A DNA stretch of 64,000 nt from CAZZCP01 sp964653235 (GTDB lineage Bacteria; Bdellovibrionota; Bdellovibrionia; Bdellovibrionales; UBA840), in assembly GCA_964653235.1 (NCBI GenBank), contig CAZZCP010000004.1, positions 1 through 64,000 on the forward strand, read 5' to 3'. Each line of letters starts with the position of its first letter. Position 1 is the stretch's first letter. This document shows, in pieces, positions 1-8,737 of this stretch. Both the position numbers and the translations under genes were made by a program. The notes beneath the pieces are model-generated. The model did no database searches. It was not told the origin of the DNA and saw nothing but the letters and a program-made list of their open reading frames with translations.

Positions 1-116
1 ATTCCATAACCGACCAATTGGTTTTCACGAACACCTCTTACATTTGCAAGATCTTTAATGCGGGCTGCTTCAGCTAGACTTGCGAACACAAAAAGAAGCA
101 TGAAGAAAAACTTCAT
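1..116 (-). CDS. flgI: Flagellar P-ring protein FlgI, N-terminal fragment
   Basis: Only the first 38 or so codons lie in the window. They encode a signal peptide (MKFFFMLLFVFASLAEA) followed by RIKDLANVRGVRENQLVGYG, the typical start of mature FlgI, the periplasmic P-ring subunit around the flagellar rod. The ATG at 116 overlaps the flgH stop as ATGA, so it is translationally coupled to the L-ring gene. The rest of the gene lies beyond the left edge. Identity rests on the RIKDLA..VRGVR.NQLVGYG signature, which is strong for so short a fragment. Confidence 0.9.
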   Translation of the reverse strand, partial: MKFFFMLLFVFASLAEAARIKDLANVRGVRENQLVGYG

Positions 117-880
117 CAAAAACTCCTCTTGGTGGTGACAATATCAAACTTTGAGTCGAGCATTTTAGATGAAGCCACACTGTCATCGGCAATGTCTTTG
201 CCTTTAACAAGGCCTGTCACTAAAACCTTAAACTCGGTGCCATCGATCAGTACGTTTTGTGAACCCATCACCCTATAACTACCATCAGGATAAGTTGCCA
301 CAACTCGCGATGGTACAGTCTTTACATTCAAATTTGTATCTGCCTGTTCTTTTTTCTTTTGAAAGTTTTGCTGAGGCTGTGCTTGGCTTTGCCCAGTGGT
401 ATCAATTTTTGAGGCCACTTTATTTGCGGCACCGCTCACTGTATTGGCTGCCGCATTGGCAATTGTACGTTTGGCACTTTGTTTGGCTTTAATCAAACTA
501 GAGATCACATTGACTTTTGATTGCAACTGCTTGGTTGCTGCATCTTCAAGCCGAACATTTAAAATATCGCCCTCTTGACGTCTTTTGTTTTGTGTAAATA
601 AGAAAGAATTCTGCCCTTCATCTACCCAAAGAGAACCATCATTTTCGTTGATCTTGGCCTCTGCCTCAAAGCGATCGACCGTCATACGACCATACTTTTT
701 GGGCAAACCTGTTTTGCGACCAAAATTAGGACGAGACTTGTAAGAAGTTATTTTTTTCTGCGGCTGATTGGCCTTTGCCACTTTTTGAGGAGTGTCATCA
801 GATACCAGGCCCTTCATAAACTTGCCAAAACTTGAACAAGCGGTGAGAGAGAAAAATAGAAGCAGGCTTAGAACTTTCAT
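116..880 (-). CDS. flgH: Flagellar L-ring lipoprotein FlgH
   Basis: FlgH forms the outer-membrane L-ring that bushes the flagellar rod. The 254-residue product has a lipoprotein signal with lipobox LTAC (Cys15). A central SLWVDEGQNSFLF..RRQEGDILNVRLED block matches the family's SLW..SLF.D.RA..GDI.TV pattern, and the C-terminal half carries the beta-rich YPDGSYRVMGSQNVLIDG motif. An Ala/Lys/Gln-rich linker (about residues 125-185) is longer than usual. The start overlaps the flgA end (ATGA at 877-880) and the stop overlaps the flgI start. Confidence 0.9.
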   Translation of the reverse strand: MKVLSLLLFFSLTACSSFGKFMKGLVSDDTPQKVAKANQPQKKITSYKSRPNFGRKTGLPKKYGRMTVDRFEAEAKINENDGSLWVDEGQNSFLFTQNKRRQEGDILNVRLEDAATKQLQSKVNVISSLIKAKQSAKRTIANAAANTVSGAANKVASKIDTTGQSQAQPQQNFQKKKEQADTNLNVKTVPSRVVATYPDGSYRVMGSQNVLIDGTEFKVLVTGLVKGKDIADDSVASSKMLDSKFDIVTTKRSF

Positions 881-1818
881 CTTAACTCGACCTCACCATC
901 ACCAATGACATAGGCAAAAAGTATTTTGTTACTTTGAGGGTTTAAGACCCGTACTCGATCGCCAACAAAACCGCTTTCTTTAGCAATCGCATTGAGACTG
1001 ACGCGAAAGTTTTCATTGCCAATATGAACTTTCACTGACTGACCCACTCGCAATGCCTTTTGTCTTAGCAGATCATTTGCCCATAAAATCTCTCCCTTTT
1101 TGAGATCTCTTTTTAAGCGAGCATCACGAATTCGATCGATAGTTGCTACACTTTTATGAAAAACTCTTAGCTCTTTTTCTTTGAATTCAACATCCGTTTT
1201 TCTAAGAATGTCACCCCTACGAAGATCATGCTTTACTACAGGCAACTGTCGAAAAACTTGAATGCTTCCCTTTGTCCATAGTCTTTGAATTTTCTGCTTT
1301 TGATTGGTTTCAAAGCGAATGGGAAGATGAAATCTTTTTTGTATTTTAAGATTGATTGTTTGCAGCGACCACTTTTCTACTGTATCTGCCTGAATGGGCG
1401 GCATCTGTAAATTTTCAATTTGAATTCGACAGTCTGTGCAAAGCTTCTGAAACTCTTCAATCAAACGCATGCGAAGGTTGGCTTCAGAAAATTGATCTCT
1501 TTGACTTCGAATTCTGAGCTGAGAAGGTAAGTTTAAAGTGACCTTCATTTTCTGATTTTTTTTGATATCTGATAGCACACTTCTTAGAGCTTCTTGTAAG
1601 GCCTGCCTTGAAAAAGTTTGTTCCTCTCCCTGCGAGACTCCACCAGACAGCACAAGTGATGCTATTTTAGATGAATCTTTTGGCGAAAAACCTTCAATCT
1701 TAGCAATGTCTCCAATCGTGATTTTATCTTTAGAAACAAAAGCAATTTCGGCAATATCGATCTTTGGCGAAGATGCCATACAAATACTTGTAAATAGAAT
1801 TAAGAAAATTACTTTCAT
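877..1818 (-). CDS. flgA: Flagellar P-ring assembly chaperone FlgA
   Basis: FlgA is a periplasmic chaperone for polymerisation of FlgI into the P-ring. The 313-residue protein starts with a signal peptide (MKVIFLILFTSICMASS). Its C-terminal third holds the SAF/ChapFlgA pattern VVKHDLRRGDILRKTDVEFKE, then RDARLKRDLKKGEILWANDL and KVHIGNENFRVSLNAIAKESGFVGDRVRV. It is longer than enterobacterial FlgA (about 220 residues) because of an extended N-terminal region. The start shares one base with the flgG stop (TAATG at 1816-1820) and the end overlaps flgH, so the whole set reads as one transcript. Confidence 0.9.
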   Translation of the reverse strand: MKVIFLILFTSICMASSPKIDIAEIAFVSKDKITIGDIAKIEGFSPKDSSKIASLVLSGGVSQGEEQTFSRQALQEALRSVLSDIKKNQKMKVTLNLPSQLRIRSQRDQFSEANLRMRLIEEFQKLCTDCRIQIENLQMPPIQADTVEKWSLQTINLKIQKRFHLPIRFETNQKQKIQRLWTKGSIQVFRQLPVVKHDLRRGDILRKTDVEFKEKELRVFHKSVATIDRIRDARLKRDLKKGEILWANDLLRQKALRVGQSVKVHIGNENFRVSLNAIAKESGFVGDRVRVLNPQSNKILFAYVIGDGEVELR

Positions 1819-2603
1819 TATCTCAAATTGTTTATCGCATTTAACATCTGATCTGCTGCTTGTATGGCCTTCGCATTGGTTTCATAGGCTCTTTGGGCAG
1901 AGATCATATTTACCATTTCATCCACTAAATTGACGTTACTTCCCTCAAGCTGTCCTTGTGACAAGCGCCCAAAATTTCCAGTTCCTGGAACTTCAACTTC
2001 TGCTGGACCACTGGCAGGGCTCGGAGCATAAAGATTGCCGCCCAAAGCTCGAAGGCCAACCGGATTTACAAAGCTTGCAATCGTAATTTGTCCAATATTT
2101 TCGGTTTCACTTTGTACGCCGCGACGAATATTCACTTGTCCATCTGCAGAGATAGAAATGCCCGAGGCTTCAGGCGGAATCGCAATTTCGGGCTGCAGTA
2201 CATTGCCATTTTTATCTACCATTCTTCCTTCAAGGTCTTTGCGAAAAGCACCATCTCTGGTGTAAGCGAGTTCACCATTAGGCATAGCGACAACAAAAAA
2301 ACCAACTCCCTCTATTTGAACATCTAGGGGCCGGTCAGTAATTCTCGGAGAACCATCAGCAAAGTCTTTATTGATGGCTGCGGTCTTTGCACCCAAACCA
2401 ACTTGAACTCCGGTGGGACTAATCGCATTTAGTCCCGATACAGCTCCTGGCTCTTTGATAGTTTGATACATCAGCTCTTCAAACTCGGCGCGCGATTTTT
2501 TAAATGCAGTCGTATTTACGTTGGCCAGATTGTTGGCCACGGTATCCATATTGGTTTGCTGTGCTTGCATTCCGGTGGCGGCTGTATTGAGAGCTTTAAT
2601 CAT
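1818..2603 (-). CDS. flgG: Flagellar distal rod protein FlgG
   Basis: FlgG builds the distal rod of the flagellar axle. The 261-residue length is the family norm. The N-terminus MIKALNTAATGMQAQQTNMD followed by VANNLANVNTTAFKKSRAEF is the rod-protein signature. The C-terminus EGSNVNLVDEMVNMISAQRA and YETNAKAIQAADQMLNAINN is the matching amphipathic helix that pairs with the N-terminal helix in the rod. It lies 7 bp downstream of flgF and is directly followed by flgA. Confidence 0.96.
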   Translation of the reverse strand: MIKALNTAATGMQAQQTNMDTVANNLANVNTTAFKKSRAEFEELMYQTIKEPGAVSGLNAISPTGVQVGLGAKTAAINKDFADGSPRITDRPLDVQIEGVGFFVVAMPNGELAYTRDGAFRKDLEGRMVDKNGNVLQPEIAIPPEASGISISADGQVNIRRGVQSETENIGQITIASFVNPVGLRALGGNLYAPSPASGPAEVEVPGTGNFGRLSQGQLEGSNVNLVDEMVNMISAQRAYETNAKAIQAADQMLNAINNLR

Positions 2604-2610
2604 TTTCTAC

Positions 2611-3426
2611 CTATCCCAGTCTTGGTACTTGGTTGTAGAGTTTTTCATCCATCTTATCGTGTGCTTGAATTGCCTTTTGGGTACTTTCAAAAAGTCTTGT
2701 CGTGGCAATCATGTCTGTCATCTCGCGAACGATATTGACATTCGACTGCTCTATATAGCCTTGATGAATTTTAAAATTGCTAGCGGTTTCAAGCCCCGCA
2801 TCCATATTGGGTTTTAATCCAAATAATGAGGATCCCAACTTTTCTAGAGCTTGAGGGTTTTGAAAGGTCTGAAGAGACAATTGTGTAACAAGCTCCCTTC
2901 CTTGGAAGATCTGTCCATCCTTGGACACTTGAACACGACCACCTAAATCCAATGTGATCAATCTCTCTTCAATAGGTATGTTTTCATCACCCTGTGCTAA
3001 AACAAAGTGTCCTTCCTTGGTCACTAATTGTCCTTGTGGGTTGACAAGAAAACTACCATTTCTTGTTAATCGAATTCCAGTTGGGGTTAAAACCTCAAAA
3101 AAAGCATTGCCCTCAATTGCCATATCAAAGTCACGATTGGTTTCAGATAAAGCTCCTTGGCTAAAGTCGGTATAGGTACCAGCATTATCAACATAAGACC
3201 GATCTCCTCCACCAAGATCATAGAAACTCTCTAAACTTGCCGGAACTTTGGGAACCTCAATCACGCCTTGTTGTTTTTCATAATTCGTTAAGTATTCTTG
3301 AAAAACCTGATTGTCTCTTTTAAAGGCTGGGGTATTCACATTTGCCAAATTGTTGGCAATCGTATCTAGCTTTTGATTTTGTGCTATGGCCCCGCTTACG
3401 GCTGAGTAAATTCCTTTTGAACTCAT
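2611..3426 (-). CDS. flgF: Flagellar proximal rod protein FlgF
   Basis: This is a FlgF/FlgG-family rod protein of 271 residues; order in front of flgG and the SKGIYSAVSGAIAQNQKLD start favour FlgF. VANVNTPAFKRDNQVFQEYL-type N-terminal and IEQSNVNIVREMTDMIATTR C-terminal helices are present. The frame stays open to 3534, but the ATG at 3426 is preferred: it follows AAGGAGAGGT and the conserved family N-terminus begins there. It is the first gene of the flagellar operon, 20 bp below the start predicted from a sigma-54 promoter match. Confidence 0.93.
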   Translation of the reverse strand: MSSKGIYSAVSGAIAQNQKLDTIANNLANVNTPAFKRDNQVFQEYLTNYEKQQGVIEVPKVPASLESFYDLGGGDRSYVDNAGTYTDFSQGALSETNRDFDMAIEGNAFFEVLTPTGIRLTRNGSFLVNPQGQLVTKEGHFVLAQGDENIPIEERLITLDLGGRVQVSKDGQIFQGRELVTQLSLQTFQNPQALEKLGSSLFGLKPNMDAGLETASNFKIHQGYIEQSNVNIVREMTDMIATTRLFESTQKAIQAHDKMDEKLYNQVPRLG

Positions 3427-3456
3427 ACCTCTCCTTAGGTTTCTAAGAATAATTAG

Positions 3457-3472
3457 AGCAAGGCCTATGCCA
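3457..3472 (-). promoter_or_regulatory. Candidate sigma-54 promoter of the flgF operon
   Basis: On the minus strand the sequence is TGGCATAGGCCTTGCT, matching TGGCAC-N5-TTGCA at all invariant positions: GG and GC are 12 bp apart from first base to first base. The expected start near 3446 leaves a 20-nt leader containing the flgF ribosome site. RpoN control of rod, hook and ring genes is known in many flagellated bacteria. The site is a pattern match only. Confidence 0.6.
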
Positions 3473-3620
3473 CAGGGGCCAAAGCCGAGATTGTGATTTC
3501 TACAGGGCCTATGTGTAAATACAGCACTAGGCACTCGACTTAAGTGCAGTCAATTTCTGCCTACCGTCTGACAATTTTTTGTCGATGGTATTTTTTAAAA
3601 CTAGGGGTATCATTAAGTTT

Positions 3621-4487
3621 ATGAGAATTTTTCTTTTGTGCTTTTTACTACTGAGCTCTTTTTCTGCCCATTCCATAGAGCTTGCTCCCGAAGAAAGTAG
3701 CCCGGTTATTTTTGATCTACCGGTCACTTACAATGATAAGGTGCAAGAGTGGATTCACTTCTTTCAAACCAAGGGCAAACGATGGTTTAAGACTTGGCTG
3801 GGCAGATCTTATCGTTATATTCCAGATATGCAGGCGGCTTTGCAAAGAGAGGGCCTGCCCACTGATTTGGTCTATCTTGCAATGATTGAGAGTGGCTTTT
3901 CGGCCAAAGCAACGAGCCATGCGCAAGCAGTCGGCCCATGGCAGTTTATCGAACCAACCGCAGGAAGATTTGGTCTAAAAATAAAATGGTGGCTTGATGA
4001 GAGACGTGATTTTGACAAAAGCACCATTGCTGCGATCAAGTATTTTAAATATCTTCACAAAGAATTTAAGGACTGGTATTTGGTTATGGCTGCATACAAT
4101 ACCGGTGAAGGTCGTGTTCGTAGACTTATCAAGAAGCATAAGACCAAAGACTTTTGGGAACTCGCTGAGAAAAAAGGCCTTTTTAACGAAACTAAAAATT
4201 ATATACCTAAAATGATTGCCGCAATGTTGATTGCCAAAACCCCAAAGCTCTATGGGTTTCGCAAATACAACAAACAACAGCCTATCGATACGGAACTTTT
4301 TTTTATGCCTGGAGGTACGCAATTGAACTTGGTTGCGGATCATTTAAAAATTACACAAAAATCCATTCGAGACTTGAACCCTGAGCTTATAAGGGGCTAT
4401 ATTCCTGATTCTGTTACAGGACACAGGGTAAGAATTCCAAAGGGCGCAGGTCGTGCTCTCAGAGTCTTTCTTGCCCAGAAAGACTGA
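3621..4487 (+). CDS. MltD-like membrane-bound lytic murein transglycosylase
   Basis: The product is expected to cleave peptidoglycan glycan strands to 1,6-anhydro ends in the periplasm. After a signal peptide (MRIFLLCFLLLSSFSAHS) comes an SLT domain with catalytic Glu in LAMIESGFS (about residue 90), then AQAVGPWQFI and VMAAYNTGEGRVRR. The last 60 residues resemble one LysM repeat (LVADHLKITQKSIRDLNPEL). At 288 residues it is shorter than E. coli MltD and lacks its multiple LysM repeats. The ATG at 3621 is chosen because it begins the signal peptide; an upstream in-frame ATG adds 14 unlikely residues. It is divergent from the flagellar operon. Confidence 0.88.
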   Translation: MRIFLLCFLLLSSFSAHSIELAPEESSPVIFDLPVTYNDKVQEWIHFFQTKGKRWFKTWLGRSYRYIPDMQAALQREGLPTDLVYLAMIESGFSAKATSHAQAVGPWQFIEPTAGRFGLKIKWWLDERRDFDKSTIAAIKYFKYLHKEFKDWYLVMAAYNTGEGRVRRLIKKHKTKDFWELAEKKGLFNETKNYIPKMIAAMLIAKTPKLYGFRKYNKQQPIDTELFFMPGGTQLNLVADHLKITQKSIRDLNPELIRGYIPDSVTGHRVRIPKGAGRALRVFLAQKD

Positions 4488-4496
4488 AGATCGCTC

Positions 4497-5661
4497 ATGG
4501 CTTTATACGTAAAAAAATATGGTGGCAGTAGTGTCTCGACTCCCAAAAAAATTCTAGACATCGCCAAACATGTCAAAGAGCTCTATGACCGAGGCGATCA
4601 AATCATCCTCGTGATTAGCGCCATGGGAAATACGNNNNNNNNNNGTTTCTCCAACGCCCAACCGCCGTGAAATGGATATGCTTTTATCTACTGGAGAAAG
4701 GGTCAGTATGTCTTTGATGAGCATGGCCATCAATGATCTTGGTGTACCAGCCATAAGTTTTACCGGCAGCCAAGCCGGAATTTTGACCGACTATTCTCAC
4801 AATAACGCACGCATATTAGATATTAAACCCATTCGAATCGTCGAAGAATTAGAAAAAAAGAAGGTCATTGTTTTGGCAGGCTTTCAGGGCGTTGACCCCA
4901 AAACCAAAGAGATCACCACCCTTGGTCGAGGTGGAACCGATACCACTGCCGTTGCCATGGCCGCCCACTTTCGCGCGCAAAGATGCGAGATGCTAAAAGA
5001 TGTCGATGGCATTTTATCTGCTGACCCCCGAATCGTTAAAAACCCGAAAGCCTTACCTAGACTGACTTACGATCAACTCTTGGATATGACCTACTGGGGT
5101 GCTAAAGTCTTACATTATAGGTCTGTGGAATTGGCCAAACATCTTGATATGCCCATCTATGTTGGACTCGCCCACGGTCAAGGACAGGGAAGTATTATTT
5201 CAAAGGAGCCCGGAATGTACGAAGATAGCAAAGTTCTATCGATCAACTCTCACAAACTAGTTGGAAAACTCCACATAAAACAAGAAAGCTTAGCTAAGTC
5301 TTTAAGCTACTTTCATACTTTCTTAAGAGATCACAAATTGCCTTGGCCGCAAATTCTCGATACGGCTAAAGAAGGTGAAGCATGGTCGTTTTATGCTGTC
5401 GCACCGGTAGAAACTCTGCAAAGCATTCAAAATTTTTCAGAGAAAAATGAACTGATCTCTTTTGAAAAAGATTGGTATGCCAGTGTCACCGCAACTTGCC
5501 AAGGAGCCGTAGCTTCGGATCTTACTGAAAAGTTTTGCCAACAACTCGAAGACAAAGACATTCGCCCCATTAAGGTTTTAACTAGCCCTTTAAGCTTAAC
5601 GGGCATTGTACATCAACACCAACAAGAAGTGGCGGTAAAAGCTCTGCACGAATTGGTTTAA
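4497..5661 (+). CDS. lysC: Aspartokinase (interrupted by an assembly gap)
   Basis: Aspartokinase phosphorylates aspartate, the first step towards lysine, diaminopimelate, threonine and methionine. The ATG at 4497 starts MALYVKKYGGSSVSTPKKIL with the family K-[FY]-GG-[ST]-S motif. VISAMGNT runs into ten N (4635-4644), after which VSPTPNRREMDMLLSTGERV, GRGGTDTTAVAMAA and ADPRIVKNPKALPRLTYDQL follow. C-terminal ACT domains are implied by length and by TGIVHQHQQEVAVKALHEL. As written the two halves are out of frame; a true gap of about 30 bases would fit family spacing. It starts 9 bp after the transglycosylase gene. Confidence 0.93.
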
Positions 5662-5689
5662 AAATTAATAGATCCCAGGAGGGGAAAAA

Positions 5690-6052
5690 ATGAAATGGAT
5701 TTTACTCTTTTTTTTAGGAACTCAAGCCTTTGCCAACACCGATGACATTGCCATCGATATGCGACTGGTTGAAGACCGAGTCACAATTACCCAACCTTAT
5801 TTTGTAGTTGCCGAAAATGAGTGGGCCTATTTTGTTAAAGAAGACGTAGTCTCGATTCAAGTCAAAGCCAGAAAAAAAGTTCTCCACCGCCAAGCTGGAA
5901 TTTCTATGGAAGTACAAATTCAAAGACCAAATGAAGCCGTATCCATTACACACTTGGTGAGTTTAGAGGAAGAACCGGTCGAAATTTACATTCAAGGAAT
6001 GGAGCGTGATCAAAAAGCGCTAAAACTATTGCTAACCGCTAAATTCTTATAA
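5690..6052 (+). CDS. Small secreted protein, function unknown
   Basis: This 120-residue protein has a clear signal peptide (MKWILLFFLGTQAFANTD, cleavage after AFA) and a strong ribosome site (CAGGAGG 8 bp before ATG). The mature part is about 100 residues, acidic and beta-prone (RVTITQPYFVVAENEWAYFV), with no cysteines. I recognise no family. It follows lysC by 28 bp and converges on the DoxX gene, 8 bp away, so it may be cotranscribed with lysC without a functional link. Confidence 0.75.
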   Translation: MKWILLFFLGTQAFANTDDIAIDMRLVEDRVTITQPYFVVAENEWAYFVKEDVVSIQVKARKKVLHRQAGISMEVQIQRPNEAVSITHLVSLEEEPVEIYIQGMERDQKALKLLLTAKFL

Positions 6053-6060
6053 TGTGAGCT

Positions 6061-6453
6061 TTACTTCTTATCTATTGAAAACTTACCCGAGCCACTAGCC
6101 ATTACCGCCAAGCACATCAAAGCATAAACCAGTGCAAACTCTTTCTTTTGCCAAGGATCATTCGCATGCACTACAAATGTTGCAACCAAAAAAGTAATCA
6201 ATGCCACAGAGGCGGCAATTCTTGATTTAAAGCCAAGGATGATTAAGATTCCGCCCAAGACCTCAGAGGCCATCGCAAGGGGACCTGAAACCATCGGTAG
6301 CGGCAGCCCCATCTTGCCTACATTTTCAATAAAGCCTGCCATATTCATCAATTTAGGCCAGCCATGAGAAAATAAAAGCGCACCAAAACCAACACGAAAA
6401 AACAGATAGATAAAACCTTGAACAGAGATCAAAATATTTTCGATCGCTTGCAT
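6061..6453 (-). CDS. DoxX family membrane protein
   Basis: This 130-residue protein has four hydrophobic segments. The DoxX signature is seen in FFRVGFGALLFSHGWPKLMN near the N-terminus and in ASEVLGGILIILGFKSRIAA in the middle. DoxX proteins are inner-membrane proteins tied to quinone or thiol redox in some species, but the substrate here is unknown. The gene starts 1 bp after the stop of the upstream GT-C-like gene, so the two are cotranscribed. A distant relative is encoded at 33831. Confidence 0.85.
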   Translation of the reverse strand: MQAIENILISVQGFIYLFFRVGFGALLFSHGWPKLMNMAGFIENVGKMGLPLPMVSGPLAMASEVLGGILIILGFKSRIAASVALITFLVATFVVHANDPWQKKEFALVYALMCLAVMASGSGKFSIDKK

Positions 6454-6454
6454 A

Positions 6455-7687
6455 TTAAGCTCCTTTCTTTAGAGCATAGGAAATCATCTTTACACTAAAA
6501 AAGCAAAACCACATTACTCCTGCCACCCGATACACTCCCCATGCATTGATCTTGTCGCCAATTTTTTGAAAGTATTTGGAATGCAAGCTCAAAAAACTCA
6601 CCCAAGCCGTTGCCAGCAAATAAAAGACCGGAAAAATATAGCGAGAGGCAGTTCGATCTGAAATACTAAATACACCTATAATCACTGCCGAGCTGAGTAT
6701 CATGATCGAATAGAGACGATTTTCAGGTAGCAAAATAGTACGCGCTTTGGTCCATACATTCTTTCGGTAGCGAAGCAGTACAGCCACTGCCAACAAACTC
6801 CAAGGTGCTGAATAAAAGAAACCTCGATTCGCGTAGTAGTAGATGTTTTTGAGTTTCTGCAAAATAAAAATGTCTGAGGATTTTCTTTCAGCAACAAATT
6901 TAGATTCTTCATTAAAAGATCTACCCATGATTTGCGTGTCCCAATACTCGGCAAAGAAAGGCTGGCCGGCGGCATTTTGATAGGCAAGCTCATACAAATA
7001 TCCCGAAATCGCAATACTGGCAAAGCTTGCCGTCACACCAAGAGCTGCCCATGCCGTTCGCTTGTCTTTGAATTTTTCCGCTGCAAACAAATAGGCAATC
7101 CCGCAAATGGGGGGAACCACGACCACACTAGCTCCCTTAATCAAGAAAACTCCTTGGGTTCCAATCACCACCAAAGCCAGCCACTTCCAATCTCGACTCA
7201 TCCGAATGGCACCATAAATTGCAATCAACAAAAACAAAAACATCCCTTGCTCATGATTGGCACGAACTCCATAGGTAAATGAAATGGGCATCAATTGCAG
7301 GGACCAAAACAAAGCATTGGGTGCTCGGTCGGGAATAAAAAAGCGAACTATAGCTGCCAACATAAAAATCGATAGGATTTGAAAAAGCATTTGTACGAGA
7401 TTGAGAGCTTGTTCAGCGGGGTAGCCCAAACGGGCTAAAGCCGCACCAAAAATCAAATTCCCGACCAAATGATCATGGATGTAAGAGTCGGGATCTTGGC
7501 TGTAGAAATTGTCTCCCCATTTAGGAGCAATCCACTGAGATATTGGTTTTTGATCGAGTTGCACAATCAATCGATTGTAAAACTTCGAATCATTGCTGTT
7601 GGAGAGAAAGCCACTTTGCCCCAAAATCAATGCGGCAAGAAGAAAGAGCGGCAACCAGACGCTAAATAAACCTTTGTATTTTTTCAT
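6455..7687 (-). CDS. Polytopic membrane protein, GT-C glycosyltransferase-like
   Basis: This 410-residue protein has about ten hydrophobic segments. An extracytoplasmic loop between the first two carries acidic residues (QDPDSYIHDHLVGNLIFGAA), as in GT-C enzymes that transfer sugars from polyprenyl-phosphate donors. Later features are RANHEQGMFLFLL and a final CFFSVKMISYALKKGA. No specific family or acceptor can be named. The ATG at 7687 (MKKYKGLFSVWLPLFLLAAL) is preferred over one 51 bp upstream because the membrane segment begins there. It forms a two-gene unit with DoxX. Confidence 0.6.
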   Translation of the reverse strand: MKKYKGLFSVWLPLFLLAALILGQSGFLSNSNDSKFYNRLIVQLDQKPISQWIAPKWGDNFYSQDPDSYIHDHLVGNLIFGAALARLGYPAEQALNLVQMLFQILSIFMLAAIVRFFIPDRAPNALFWSLQLMPISFTYGVRANHEQGMFLFLLIAIYGAIRMSRDWKWLALVVIGTQGVFLIKGASVVVVPPICGIAYLFAAEKFKDKRTAWAALGVTASFASIAISGYLYELAYQNAAGQPFFAEYWDTQIMGRSFNEESKFVAERKSSDIFILQKLKNIYYYANRGFFYSAPWSLLAVAVLLRYRKNVWTKARTILLPENRLYSIMILSSAVIIGVFSISDRTASRYIFPVFYLLATAWVSFLSLHSKYFQKIGDKINAWGVYRVAGVMWFCFFSVKMISYALKKGA

Positions 7688-7799
7688 GAAAGAAAAATCG
7701 CAAAAAAAACATCTGCTGACAAGGCTTAGTGCGAGCATTCTTCATTAATTCGATTCAAAAGAATCTTCTGTCTCTCAGGCCATATAAAAGAATTTATTC

Positions 7800-8600
7800 T
7801 TAATTTACATTCGGTCTTGAAACGGAGCGATTTTGTTTCATTAGAGGAGTCATCGCAAAGGGAAGATACTTGTTGAGTCCGACTAAAACCTTTCCATGAT
7901 TTGTAATAAGTTTCTCTTTGACTCGATCTTCAATGGCTCTGATGATCTGTCGTGCCGCTGTTTTGGTGTCGAGAATGAGTTTCTTAGGCGCAGGATCTTT
8001 TTGTTCCGCTCTGTAAATCCCTTCTTTATCAACTTGTCGAATCTCACTCTCAACAATACCAGGACTAATTAAAGTGACTGCAACTCCTAGTGGCTTCATT
8101 TCCCAGTAAAGTCCATCAGCCAATGCCTTTATGGCAAACTTGCTCATGCAATAGGGAGTCTTTTTGGGTTCAGCTATGTGAGAATTCACACTCCCCATTA
8201 ACACAATAGAGCCTTTGTTTTTTATTACTTCATCCAGACCTGCATAGATAGTATCTAAAACTCCATATACATTGGTATCAAACTGTCTTTTGAAATCATC
8301 CGTTTTGAGTTTTTCAAACCCGCCAGCAACGCCAAATCCAGAGTTTGCGTATAAGATGTCAATGCGGCCAAAAAAATCTTTTGCTTTTCTAACAGCAGAA
8401 ACTATCTCATCTTTGTGAGTGACATCACATACTGAGTAAGAAAATTCACCACTCATATCTGAAACTTCTGAACTTAAACTCTCAAGCCTGTCTTCTCTAC
8501 GAGCACAGCCAAATACCTTGTTACCTGCAGCAACTAGCTGTATCGCAACTTCCCTACCTATACCCGATGACACACCTGTGATAAAATAAACTTTAGACAT
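7800..8600 (-). CDS. Short-chain dehydrogenase/reductase
   Basis: This classical SDR of 266 residues has a Rossmann fold. It shows the cofactor motif TGVSSGIG (residues 8-15), NSGFG (the NAG-type motif), catalytic Ser in VLMGSVNS and the YCMSK active site (Tyr-x-x-x-Lys). The CARREDRL stretch after the second strand is basic, which favours NADP(H). The substrate is unknown. The C-terminal tail LVGLNKYLPFAMTPLMKQNR is like that of DltE/YqjQ-type SDRs. It stands alone. Confidence 0.9.
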   Translation of the reverse strand: MSKVYFITGVSSGIGREVAIQLVAAGNKVFGCARREDRLESLSSEVSDMSGEFSYSVCDVTHKDEIVSAVRKAKDFFGRIDILYANSGFGVAGGFEKLKTDDFKRQFDTNVYGVLDTIYAGLDEVIKNKGSIVLMGSVNSHIAEPKKTPYCMSKFAIKALADGLYWEMKPLGVAVTLISPGIVESEIRQVDKEGIYRAEQKDPAPKKLILDTKTAARQIIRAIEDRVKEKLITNHGKVLVGLNKYLPFAMTPLMKQNRSVSRPNVN

Positions 8601-8737
8601 AATGTGAATTTACTATCATCAAATGCATATCGCAATTAGATATTGAGAGTTTGAATTCTTTTTAAATAACTAAATGATATGAGAATAGATGATTGTAAGT
8701 ACAATACTGCTCGAATTGAGGTAAAAAACTTCAAAAC

